Origin: Polytrichum commune
Taxonomy: Eukaryota; Streptophyta; Polytrichopsida; Polytrichales; Polytrichaceae
Reading direction: 5' to 3'
Length of the DNA stretch: 64,000 bases
Assembly: GCA_950295325.1 (NCBI GenBank)
Contig: OX485805.1
Span: forward strand, 8,122,501-8,186,500
The notes under the pieces are model-generated. The model was not told where the DNA came from. It worked only from the letters and a program-made list of their open reading frames with translations, and did not search any database. Position 1 is the first letter of the stretch; each line of letters starts with the position of its first letter. The position numbers were made by a program, and so were the translations under genes. Below, in pieces: positions 49,390-61,755 of this stretch.

Positions 49390-51262
49390 CGCTACAACAG
49401 AAAGCTCATATTCTGCAGAAAGATATCCCGAAAGCAATTTGAAGTTTGCTCAATCCTCAGACTCTCGCTCCTGATCCTCAATCCTTCCCCAATATCTCAA
49501 GAAAGAGCATCGAATCCATCATCATTGATGTATATTTTTCCCGATTTGATGTCAACCTCATGTTCTTCAAAACACATGAATTCGTTCAATCAACTGGTAT
49601 GTGGGTTTGGGGTGACACCAAATCCCAACCAAAACCCTTACCCTCAAGACTTCCCTTTGTGGGACATCGAGATGTTTGAATAGTATGGTTTTTTGCTAAA
49701 TAAAAGTAAGAGCCAAAAATTAAAAGCTAAAGCTAAAGTAAGAGGAGTTTGCAAGGGGCCTAAGATACTCTTTTGTAGGTTTTAATTTTATTTTTTTCAT
49801 TTAATTTTTACTTTTATGTTTTTATACATTTTACTTCTTCATGAAATAAAATGAAATGGAATATAAAGCCTGGGAAGCCAAAAGGTTTATGAGACTACAA
49901 GTACATCAAGTTGGCGTCAAAAGAGCTAGTTCCCTAAAATAATATCCAAAAGTGGCCTTTGTAAGATGGTCACTTTTGGGCGTTTCAACTTCATAATACA
50001 TTTTGAAATAGGGAAGGAAACCTATCTCTAATGGAGTTGTAGAGGGGACAGTCTAACACACAGTGTGCCTCATTTGCCTTTTAACCTTTGGCTTCCCGGA
50101 TTTAAAATAAGTTTCATTTCACTTGCGGTCCTTGATGGTCCTTTGTTACCTCCACACAATTTCTTGGATACCTCTTATTGATCTTTCAACTAGGCTTGTG
50201 TACATGACACATGTGCACATGTCGTACATAAATGTTTGGGTGGTTACATAAGACAATGTCTATAATAAGGTTTCAAACACACAAACATACATGATACGAT
50301 TTATGAACTTTGTGAAGCCCACATAAATTGTGTAGATGGACGTATATTAAGACCCTATGTCATTTAAGGGTTAAGCATTTGCAAAGCCTAGACTGCTTCC
50401 ATAGTGTGCTCAAAGTAACCGAGTGCATGATCACCTTCACTAAATGCTGTCTTTTCCACCTTCCCAAATTCTTGCAACTACAAGGCTCCATAATCCAGCA
50501 GCTATGACTAACTAGGAAATTTCTTGTAGCATAGCTCGCGAGCCGAATGCCTGTTTGGCTTGTAATTTTTATTGAATTTGGATGTCAACATGTCCACAAG
50601 TTTCAAAGCAAGATTGTAATGCTTTTTGCAATCTGGTACACGACCCATCCAATAGTAATGTACACTCAAATCATAGAAATCTTGTTGGAGATGGTATTAT
50701 GTTTGATTCCCCACCTTCTCTTACTTGGACACAATTCTAGATAATTTAACCTTCTATGTGGAATTCAAGCCTGAAAAATTATTGAGGACATTGACCAAGT
50801 TCTACGTACTCTTGCAGTTTCGTATTAACCTATATTTTTTTGCAGTGAGTTGAGATGAACTTGAGTACAACCTGAACCTTTTCTCTACTTAACATCTTAC
50901 AATGAATTACCAACATCTACATAATCATGTGAAGAGGCTGAGGTTTTTCCCACATTCTAACAGTTGTGTAAAGAAATATAGGCGTTTTTTTGACAAAAAT
51001 ATGTCTAAGTATATTCTCCAAAATAAATTGTCATCGAACTTCAGACTTATTTTTATGCTATGCCGGCTAATAACCTACGGTAAACTCCTCAATATTTCTA
51101 TAGATTTTTTAATTTTAGTTTTTCCTCTCAATCAAAACTGCTCTATGGATACGATGCACCTCTAAATTGTCATTGAGAGTCTTATCCACAAATCACATAG
51201 TGTTTTGCTCCCAAGTCTTTGTTTAAACTTGTCAAACTTATTCCTCCTCAATACTTCTTGGG
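49390..51262. other. CIPK 5' flank and intergenic sequence
   Basis: The first few hundred bases should hold the CIPK promoter and leader. A partial R1 copy lies at about 50,235-50,365. No gene is seen. Confidence 0.5.
50235..50365 (+). repeat. dispersed repeat R1, partial copy 4
   Basis: It matches the distal part of R1 copy 2: TTACATAAGACAATGT, ATAATAAGGTTT, GTGAAGCCCACATAAATTGT and GTATATTAAGACCC. Confidence 0.6.
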
Positions 51263-51451
51263 CTAGTACAAAACTGGAAGCTCGACTTTGACCTCGACGA
51301 TCCTCCCATCATCCGCATCCATAACATGAAGTCCACCCATGGTTGGTTGTTCCCTTTTTGAGATCAGAACTTGGGCACATGTGGCATGGGGAGTTGTGTT
51401 GAATCCAGCTTGAATATATGGTGCATCTGGATAACCACGTGGCGCTTGCTA
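51263..51451 (-). other. exon-like open frame of unknown origin downstream of the LRR kinase
   Basis: A minus-strand frame of about 62 codons follows an acceptor-like TTTAGTTAG and ends at a TAG (51,263-51,265). It has ordinary protein composition (GYPDAPYIQAGF, CAQVLISKREQPTMGG, DDGRIVEVKVELP). It lies 3' of the LRR kinase stop on the same strand and does not match that protein. It could be an alternative terminal exon, the last exon of another gene, or a captured gene fragment. I do not recognise it. Confidence 0.35.
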
Positions 51452-51495
51452 ACTAAATGTAATGCTACCTCGGAGCATTCTTCGTATGCCCTCGA

Positions 51496-54400
51496 TCAAA
51501 CATTGGAGCTCAATTCTAGGCTCCAACTCGATAATGGCTCCCCTTGCAACTGCCGTTGGTCGCTGGCACTTTCTTGCACGGCAGCGAAGTTGGATCCTTT
51601 TGCCAACGGATTCCATGTGAACAATGGGCGATCTTGATTCACTTCGTCGATGCTCACCTCCATGTCGCCCTGAAGCATAGAAATCACATGCGCCATGCTT
51701 GGTCGTTTTTCAGGCGTTTCTTGCACACACACAAATGCTATTTGGATCATCCGCAACACCTCTTTTTGGTCGTCCTCATGAAGATGAAGTGTTGGGTCGA
51801 CAATGTCCAGGGGCGTGCCTTCGACATACCTTTCCCAAGCCTGGCACATGCCAAAATGTAAGGTATTCATCAAGAATTGCAAGTATCATTCATTCATGAT
51901 GAATGTTTTGCGAAAAGTTTGGCAGTTTACATAATGATATTGTTGTATAATTGTCAATATATTCTATGGGATTTGAGTTGTAATTCATTGGTCAATGGTG
52001 ATGGATCTGAAATTGCACTAATCACAATTACATATAATAGATCTTTGCTGGCTTATCAAGGAAGCCGAAGTTCTTACATATATGTGTTTTGGCGACTAAT
52101 TTATTTCAAAGTTTATTATTGACATCAAGTTTGTGATAAGCAGCAAAGAAAGGCAGATGTTCGTTCAGATACCCCATCTTTGTGAAAAAATAAAAATATT
52201 TGACAGTATCAATGAATGAAATTCTTGCAAGTTTTAATCGATGTTGTAGCAAAGTCTCCATATAATAGTTGTTCTGCATACTCTTCACATGTTGGATAAA
52301 GAAAATTTGAGCACTTACCCAACGCGGCAGATAAGTCTTGTCTGGTGATACATTGGGATCAATGTTTTTCCTTCCACTTACAACTTCCAGAAGCACAACT
52401 CCAAAACTGTAGATGTCCACCTTCTCACTTAATCGGCCTTCAAACACATATTCTGGTGCTAAATATCCTCTGCACAAAATGACCCAAATCATTTTTATTT
52501 TTCTTTTAGCTCACAAATTCACAAACTCGCAATTTTTTACATGCACATACTTGTAGTCACACATAAGGCCAAAAGTCACTCCAACTAGGGAGTATTGTTA
52601 GGTTGCCCAATGTGAAGCATACACTTACTTGGTTCCTGCAACTGTTGTCATCATAATGTGGCTGCTATTCCCTTCCTCCGGAAACAACAATGCCAAACCA
52701 AAATCTGCAATTTTTGGTTCTAGATTCTTGTCTAAAAGGATGTTGCTGGCTTTGATGTCTCTGTGTATGATTCTTGGTTGCACTAGTGCATGCAAGTAGT
52801 GTAAGCCCTTTGCTACTCCCAAGCATATTTGCATCCGTAATGGCCAAGTCAAAATGTGTTTACCATGTCCATCTGCACATATATCATGAGCAATCACAAA
52901 GCTTTTAATGACAATACAAGGTGCAAGAGTACGCTCTACACTCTGTAAAATCAACCTCCTTAATGTCACTCCTTCTCTTATATTCCGAAACCATAGGGAA
53001 CAGAGGTTCTTAGTTTAAATCTCACTTCTTATTGTCACGTTTCCCTCCCATATATCATGGGTTTTGACATTTAAATAAACCACCAAAGAATTCAAACCAC
53101 ACGCTCTCACACATCACATTGTCATCATTGTAATTATTGTCATTATTGCAATGTTACCTTTGTGCAATTTCATAATGTCACATGTTTGCACTAATTCTCT
53201 TTTATCACACATCCATGTTAACACTGCAAGACTACATAATATCACGTGCACTTTGGTTGCCACCAGCATGATATTACAGAGTTTAGAGTGTACAAGGTGC
53301 AAGAATATCATGTGCCCCAGGAAACCAAAACGTAACCACACACAGTCTCATAATTTTTTCTGATTCATCAATGCCCTTTTAAGATGATAACTAAACGTGA
53401 TGTGTTATCATGTGCAGAAGAAACTTTCAGATGTGCTTTGAGTGTCTCCCTTGATTAGTAGTCAGACTTGAAAGTGGGTGTAGGAAATTAATGCGTCTTG
53501 GACTACAAAGTTGTTATAATGGTGTAGATGCTCACCTAGGAGAAGGTAAGCCAAATCATTGTTCTCAACAAACTCATAAACCAACAATCTTTGAGTTTCA
53601 CGCAAGCAGCATCCTTTGAGTTTCACGAGATTCTTATGTTTCACGGCGCTCAAGAGGAAAACTTCGTTGAGGAAATCGTCTAGTGCACTTTGTTGGACTC
53701 CCGTGTTGAGTTGTTTCACAGCCACCTCGACTTTGCCTTGAAGGTATCCCTGCAATCATCCATGCAACGATCACGATTACTAACAAGGAGCTTTCGATTT
53801 CTTATCTATTTCTGACTCCACGCACTATGTTCGACATGTTTTTGGAAACTATGTCAATATAAGTTTCCTGGCTGTAGTGTAGTAAGGGTGAGTTTCCATG
53901 TACTAGGCCGCGTGTCCACTAGATTCTAGATAATAGTGGGTGGGAGGTGTTCGCATGTGTTAAGCACAAGCTGCCAACTAACCACATTCCTATGGCCTAT
54001 TAGAATTTGGAGGGCTGTGGACACATGCCGCTAGACTTCCATGCGCCCACTAAAGCACTTTTTAACCTACAAATGCATGTCACCAAAAGATGGAAGATTA
54101 GTTTTAGGAGTAAGAGGATGGAACGTCCAACCTCAAAGATGGGTTGGGCGGGTAGTAGAGGACCAGGCGGAGTAGCAAGGACGGAGGTAGGAGCTACCTC
54201 AGCCATGGAACGAGGTATGAAGGATAGCCAATTGAACCCTTTGCTCTCAGTTGCATCCCTTGAATGGATGGGTCCAACCTTTGTGTGATTATGTTATTGC
54301 TCCCAATTGCTCCCATGAATGGGCAACTCAAACTTTTGTTGGATTTCTACCTTGGGCCCTTGATGGGCATTACTAAAGTGTAAAACAATGAGTGATTTGT

Positions 54401-57400
54401 AAGGTTTTAACCTGGAGGAGGAGGTTAGTAGGTGCGCCCGGATTTTGAGAAGATGAGAGTAGCTCATACGAACCCTACCCCCACCAGGTTCCATCTACAG
54501 ATTTGTCTCTATTCGCATGAGAATTTGGTGGGCGAGCGGCCTACATGGAAACTCGCCCTAAATCACCAGAACAATTTCGACTCCCAGAATCAGCTAAGAT
54601 CGACATAGTTGGAAAGAATATTGAAAAATGATGGTTGAATGGTAAGACTTTAGGTGAGACCAGACCTTGTACACCGCACCAAACGCACCCTCCCCAAGTT
54701 TCATGTCTGCATGGAAATTCTGAGTAGCCTTCACAAGGTCATGGAATGGAAATAGTGTGGGTTTCAACTCATGCTCTGAAAACTCTGCAAAAACAAAGAA
54801 GGCATGGTCAGTTAACATACAAGTGGCACATAAGTTTAAATATTTGAACAATACTTGGATCCATAATCACAGTTGGCTCAAGTACAATTTTTTTGTCTAG
54901 AGTAGTAGAATTTACAGTGATTGTTGTTTAACATGGTAAGGGCTAACAAAAGGAGGGACACCCCAAAAGTGATTCGTTTCACAATAAATATGACTTATAT
55001 GCCTGTACTACATGGTAAGGATATGTGAGCATTAGCCCTTGAGTAGAACTTACTTTGGTTCAACTGGAGCATGAGGTAGTTTTTGTATCTCCTACTCCGA
55101 TGGAACAATATAGCAGAAATTATCACCACCGCCACACAAAATGATACACTGATGCTCGATACAATTATAATAACTTTCCGTTTGTATCCATCAATGTTCA
55201 AACTGTAATCTGCAGCACGTTCATCAAACAAGTAGATAAATTGGTATAGATGTCAGCTACTCCCATAGTTTATTAGCAAGCATAAATATGTTTCAATAGT
55301 GGCTAGAGTTTCAACACAATCTCGAGGTCACAGGAGCTCACCATCTTCAACTATTCAAACACTACTAGCATTCAATCCCGGATCACACACCATGTGCAAC
55401 TGTAAAATTTGCAAAACTATCATAATGATTTGACGTATGAGATGACGTTCCAAAAGTTGGGAAAACCTCCACAAAGCATAACCCTCACCCTCTCATGCCC
55501 TCAATCTAGGCCACTGATCTTCTAATTGGAGGGCTCAAAGGGGAGGGTATATAAATGGGTGTGTGCAATAATCCCACGTAGGCCTCCCAACCTTTGAGGG
55601 GTTTACCCAGTCCATAGTGGTAATTCATTCATTTAGATATTTCTCAATAGCATAAGAGGTGTGTTTAGGGACTTGTATGTTGCTACTTTTTAGTCAAATA
55701 TCAACACCCACGACAAGCCCATATTCACCAAACCTAATGTAAAAGCAACGGTTGTTAATGCTCAAAAGTTCATACCAATGTTGGTCTGGTATATAGTTAA
55801 ATGCATGATATCAATAATCAACATCAATAATGATATCAAAGAATCTACCCATGAGTGTCAAAAGTTTAAGACTAGTCAAATGTTGATATTTGATGGGTAT
55901 GTCAAGATAAGAGAATCTTTGTATACTCGAGTTGCTATTTGGATCAGTACCATTTTAAACCATTTTGATACTAAAACGAATTTGCCTAGGTATCAAAATT
56001 CTTGCATCGTATATATACCCAAATGGTACCGGAGACAAAAATATCATCAAATACCCATACCCTAGTGATATCAAAAAAAGAAGTGAATCACTCATGATAG
56101 ATACCCAAATGGTCTTAAAAAAAAGAGGGTTACCAGTCCCACATTGGTTCGTACCTGGAGGTGTATTATAGCAAATTTGTTTGCATAAACACTTTCCCAA
56201 GTCAGTTGTTAACGTGGAGTTGTCCAAACAATATGGGTTCCCTGTTAGGCTGAAATATATGCATCAAATTCAGAGAGATTAAGTCAAGTACGGTGCATCA
56301 ACAATGGATCATTTACGATACACTACTCCAAATGAAAACCATGGGCAAGATGAGAGCTTAGAGTCCAAAAAGCGATTGCAATTTGCACTAAATAATAGGA
56401 AAATGATCTTACTTGAAGGTGGTGCTAAATTTGGTGACTGAAGAACCGGTATAGGTAACATGAGCTATATTGTTATTGGTCAAGCTGAATAAACTGATAT
56501 GTTGGGTAGTATTGTTGGAGAGCATGCTATCAAGGTCAAAGGTACCATCCATGTTGTTGTAATCCAAATACCTGCAAAATGAATCCAGAATTCAGAATTC
56601 CAAATTATGACTTACATTGGTTCATTAATTTTACCCATATTACTAACGTAGGCATTGAACCTAGGCATGTCTTCACGGTCACGTCAGAGCCATGTATAGG
56701 CAAGTGGACAATGATTTTATATCGTAAAAATGTGACCGTGTATTCTTTAATTTATTAATGTTATTCTATTATTTTATTCTCAGGAGTCAATAACAACAAC
56801 ATTTGCATTTGCCTATTTCCTAAGTTTTTTTTGTCATAGTGGTGACATGCAGGTCATCTCACTTCATATTTTATATGTTTGAAGTGCTACAAAGATTTTG
56901 GGGAGATTTTGAAATGAATGTCACTGGATTAAGCTCGTGAGTGAAGAGTCATATGCAGTGGGAGAATGCCACAATGTTTTTTGCAATGAGCATGGCAATT
57001 TATGGACCTTAATGAAGTCAAAAATTAAAGTGTGAATATTGGATGGATATGACTAGGCACAAATGCTTGCATGATAAGTCATAATTTGAGCTCAATATCT
57101 TATTAACTTTGTGTCATGGAAATAAGCTACTAAGAAGCAAGCAAAAACATGACAGGTCACAAACTGAGAAACACAATCTTACAGATGCTTTAACTTCGTG
57201 AGCTCATTCAAGGTAGATGAAGGTACTTCGCCGGTCAAATTCATGCCTTGTAACCCTCTGCAAGGATCATACATTTCAAGCATTGACAAGAATAAATGAA
57301 AAAAAAAATTTAGTGCATTGTTAGCATGTCTATCCTCGTTGATATTGGGCTTGCATCTAATAATGAAGATATCAAAATAATTCTTATTGTGTATCATTTG

Positions 57401-60400
57401 AACAGTACAGAATAAAACACTTTCAAATCCACGATATTTTCACCAAAAATTTATAATATCACTCATAACAAATCATTATCAAGACAACTTAGTGTTTTGC
57501 CTTTTGGTATAAATGAAAATTAACAAAAAGAGCACATATTGTATTGCACATAATATCGATCAAGGACATGATATAAAACTCACAAGAATTGTAAGGCCGT
57601 TCGATTTAACTTTGAAACCCAAGTTGAAAATAACCCTGGCTTGAAATTGTTGTAGCTTAAATCACTGCATACAGTCCAATGAGCAACACAAGTCTTGAAT
57701 TATGCATTAGATTATGTACAAAGTTGTACATGATGATATCACATGGCCCGTCCACCTTGACCCCGAGGTGACAACTCCCATGTATTGTATTATAATGCAA
57801 GATTTTAATGACTTGTAATACAGGATGATGCAATGTTTCAAGGTATAATTTTATCGAATGTCTAGAATTCCATTAGCTAACAGATGTATGAATCATAAAA
57901 TGTAGCTTTAAAGAAGTACAGACTCCCTAAAAAATTGTACAGATATATATTTTTATTTTTATTTTTATATATTTATATATTTCTTGCCCTTGAACAATGA
58001 AGGCAATGGAAACAAAAAATGTGCGGTGAGGGAAATGGGAGCTCACAGGGCTTGCAGGCCCGACCAGGAGCTGAAATCGGGGAGGGGGCCGCTGAAGTTG
58101 TTGTGAGAGAGATCCAACTTTGTGAAATTCATTATGGTCGATGCATTGAAAAAGGACATGTTCACAATCCCGCTGAACTGGTTCCTACTCACATTCCTGG
58201 AACAAAACAATCGTTCCTGGGAAACTTCAGAAGTAGGCGGCAAGTTTGAATAAGGTAGAAGGGTCTTAAATGGTTACTTTTCCAACTAGCCCAATTCTCA
58301 TAGGATATGAAACACGCAATAGTACAAGAAGTTAGCAAATCCAAATCAAGGCCATAGCCATAATTTCGGAGCTCATATGAATATCTTAGACACTGCCACA
58401 GTGAAGATTCTCGTGCTCACATATAAAATGTCCATATAGGTCCCTGTAATTATGTTGACTATTGAGCCTACTAGAATGATTTATCATATTTTGAGCACAG
58501 AGCTTAATCTCTTTTAAACACATAATGCCTTTTCGGTATCCATTCTTGCACCTGCACATATACTACTTTAATATAGGTGTCCAATTAAGATAAGTAAATC
58601 GAATTAGGCACACCTACTTTATTCATTTTGTGCAAAGAACTACAAGAATATCTATACCTTTTTATCTCAATTTCCAGACTGAGGCTCTGAGGAGGTGTAC
58701 AATACACTATTCACTGTTGATGTGCGTTGGAAGTCAAAAATTCCAGTATTCAGTGAAGTTGAAGTTGAAGAAACGGGGAAGGGTGCATTGAATTAACTCA
58801 CAGGGTATGGAGTGATGGAGCTGATGTAAGATCAGGGAGCGCACCACTGAGCATATTATCCGACAAGTCCCTGAATGCCATCATATTTGCATCGCTTTTC
58901 TCAGTGCTAATTATTGGAGCTAGTGTGAGAGTTGAATATATTTGAAAAACGTACGCGGTCCAAGAATTATTAGACTAACGAATCAGTAATTCAAAGATAA
59001 CTTATATATTAAACTGCAGAGGAATGGTTCTGGTTCGTCCATAATTAGGACATGCAAAATTTTGGAACCATGATGATGAAATTTTGAAAAATATAAAACC
59101 TTTAACCTAGAAACAACAAACTGAATGCAATGGCATCCTATCTACATAGGATGGACATGCGTAGTGCGTCAAATCAGCCTGGGTAATCAGGAAGAAAAAA
59201 ATTTCACTAAGTTGTTGGTTTGAGATTTTTTTGCAAGAAAATGATGCATGTAAAGCCTTACACTGACACCAAATATGGCATATTCTGGAGGAGTCCATAA
59301 GTAATCTTTCCAGTAAGTTTGTTATTCGAAAGCTTTAATGTTCGCAACCACTGAAGTGAACTGAAGTTGCTTGGAAGCCTGCCTGTTAAGTGGTTTCCAC
59401 TCAAATCCCTGGAGAGCAAAGACCCAGCCAAGTCAGCATCAAGTGCTTTAGAGAAGATTTCACAACAAAGTCAAAGTATCTTAAATACCATAATAGACTA
59501 GAAGTTACAGGGTGAATCAAGACCCTCAATCAATGACCAAGACCTTTCTTATGCCAATTTTCAATGAACTCAGTTTCACCTGAGGTTGTAACTAATCAAT
59601 GACAATGTTATTGTTACGTCCAGTTTTCAATGTCAGTGTTGAACAAAGTGCTACAACAGATAGTATACTGGAGTCTTACAATGTTTGAAGTGAGACTAAT
59701 CTCGAAAGAGACGGTATTGCTCCTGTGAATCCGTTGTCGTGAAGGTCCCTGTTGTTTAGCAAGACCATTCAAAAAAATTGTCAGTGATCTCTAAATCTAT
59801 ATAATCACCAATAAATACTAAGACTACTGGTTGTTTGGAAAACAAAAGGTAATATATTATTCGGTAATATATTACTCTCTCTCTCTCTCTCGCTCTCTCT
59901 GAGGCCTTGCATGTTTCGGCAATGATCAGATAAAGACGTTCATTCGTCTCCAAAAACATTTATACGTAAATAAATAAATAATTCACTTTAGAGCAGTACT
60001 TCTTACAATACGTTAGCAGAGGCCAGGTTTCCAAGAGTGAGAGGAAGGCTCCCGGTTAGATTCGGATTTCCTGACAGCGATCTGAATATGGGCGCCACAA
60101 ACTTGTATCAGCAGCCATCAGAAATATTTATACATGGATTCAACGCTCCAATCAAAGTTCAAGCGATTTTGATAAAAGCAACACAAAATTCTACTGTGAT
60201 CATCATATAACATTGGAGTTACCACTGTTTTACAGAGATTTGGGACTCAATAATGACCTTCAGACTTCAACTCTAAATGGCAATGGCAAAAATGTCAGAT
60301 TGCAGACTCACAAGGTGACGAGGTCGCTCAGGTCCCCGATTGCAGATGGCAAAGTGCCGACAAGGGATGCATCATTCATCGTCCTGTCCAACAACATCCA

Positions 60401-61755
60401 ACTCCATCCAAGTGGGAAAACGATTCCAGAATATTCAACTGAATCTAGACACGTCAAGAGTCTATTGCACCACCATATTCCAGTAATTATGCAGGAAATC
60501 AGTGAGAGGTTAAGCTGGCTATAGTTGAATCATGTCTCCAAAGCCTTGGACATTGTATCAGAGAGTATTGACTGCTCTACTACAGTTGTGGTAATTTGAT
60601 CAAGAAATTACAATAATATGCTGCTAATCAAATGTCGTAGAAGGTGACAGTTTTATAGATAGATAGATAGATTCATTCATTAAATAGCTTGTGAAGGTCT
60701 TACAGGCCAATGACTAAAACATTATAGTTTAACGAGGAACTTGGCACGTCGATGCAAAGTACACCTCCCCAAGACTCGTTGTAGCAAGGACAATATAACC
60801 CTCTTGGGTTGTCTTTCCAGCCTGCTAAGTTAATTGCAAGGTCGGGCGTGCTCTGACTCCATTGTAACCAAAGTGTCTGCAAGGCAGTTACTGCCACCAC
60901 ACCAACATCCCACGTTAATGACTCCTTGTATAAATTTAAAAAGATTTTGGACCACAGCAAAGTAGTCCTCATGGGTTGGGACGGAAGAACATGCCCCTTT
61001 TTCAGCCACGTTATCAAGATCTGTTAGGGAACACTCAGATGACACACCAATGGGAACATCTAAACGATGTTCTTGGGCCGAATCTTCAAGAGCATCAGTA
61101 ATCTGGACTACATTTTGGGAGATAATTTGACATAATTTGGTATACCTAAGAAACTTTATCCAACATTCACAATATACGTAGATACTATTAACTTTCAGGT
61201 ACTAGTACTTATAATACAGCTCGAACGGTTAAACAAAGAACCAATTCTGCATTGAAATTCTCCTTGACCTGGTCAGACTATACGGGTTACCCTTGCATGC
61301 ATAAAGAATCATTTGGCGCCTGAGGTGGCGTTCCAGGATTAGAAAAGAGGATGACTTCCTTAGAACATGATATTAATCCTCGGTGCCTTCCTCCGGTCTC
61401 GTCAATGTAGGTTGTAGATCTCCACAATGGAAGGGTTCAGAGGAGATGACGTCCGAATGGTTACCCATGCCCTAGCTTGTCCATAGTATTCAAGAAATCC
61501 CACGACTGAATCTCATCAACATAGTCGGCTATGCTCATATAAAAGTATGGAGCTAGACTGGAAGCCAACGTTTATTTTATTTTGTTGAAGGACAGCTTTG
61601 ATCAAGTTGAACTTACAAGAGGCTCCCGAATACACATAGTTGCCCGCAGTAGCTGATTGTATCAATAAGTCGGGAAGGAAAGCATGGACGCACAACGCGG
61701 CCAGCACCAAATGGCGCACACTAATTACATGGTTGCATCCCGGCCACCGCCCCAT
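51496..61755 (-). CDS. LRR receptor-like kinase, family VIII-like, 18 exons
   Basis: Exons on the minus strand: 61755-61617, 60890-60704, 60383-60312, 60081-60007, 59748-59680, 59408-59262, 58870-58802, 58196-58047, 57664-57584, 57257-57183, 56571-56413, 56249-56155, 55209-55054, 54784-54666, 53749-53536, 52872-52629, 52469-52319, 51840-51496. Phases agree throughout: 848 residues, no stop. In order there is a signal peptide (1 to about 36), an LRR cap with ALQTLWLQW and SWGGVLC, about ten LRRs largely one per exon with phase-2 introns, a juxtamembrane Cys cluster (415, 428, 430, 434), a membrane span (about 452-476) and a kinase. The kinase has a GEGAFGAV loop (522-529), Lys543, HRD Asp641 and DFG Asp659, and should be active. 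The ectodomain order ([26 protein letters not shown]) recalls LRR-VIII receptors such as HPCA1; there is no malectin domain. It probably senses an apoplastic signal. Exon 2's start is the least certain boundary. Confidence 0.87.
52929..53293. mobile_element. 365-bp MITE in LRR kinase intron 15, 11-bp target duplication
   Basis: Terminal inverted repeats start GTACGCTCTACACTCTGTAA on the left and, inverted, GTACACTCTAAACTCTGTAA on the right. Perfect 11-base direct repeats AAGGTGCAAGA flank it at 52,918-52,928 and 53,294-53,304. A duplication of this length fits the Mutator-like superfamily, whose duplications are usually 8-11 bases. There is no coding capacity. The 8.6-9.8 kb region holds a longer, diverged relative in the opposite orientation. 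Confidence 0.85.
58265..58560 (+). repeat. dispersed repeat R2, copy inside LRR kinase intron 7
   Basis: It contains TTAAATGGTTACTTTTC, GCAAATCCAAATCA, GCCATAGCCAT, AGCTCATATGAATATC, AGATTCTCGTGCTC and TTATGTTGACTATTGAG in the same order as at 34.1 and 37.3 kb. It lies between LRR exons 8 and 7 and leaves their splice sites intact. Confidence 0.7.

Noticed and set aside
60830-61045. Alternative exon 2 reading of the LRR kinase containing [11 protein letters not shown]
   Set aside because: That frame reaches a stop and does not give the ALQTLWLQW cap motif. The acceptor at 60,890 preserves phase and the expected LRR cap.
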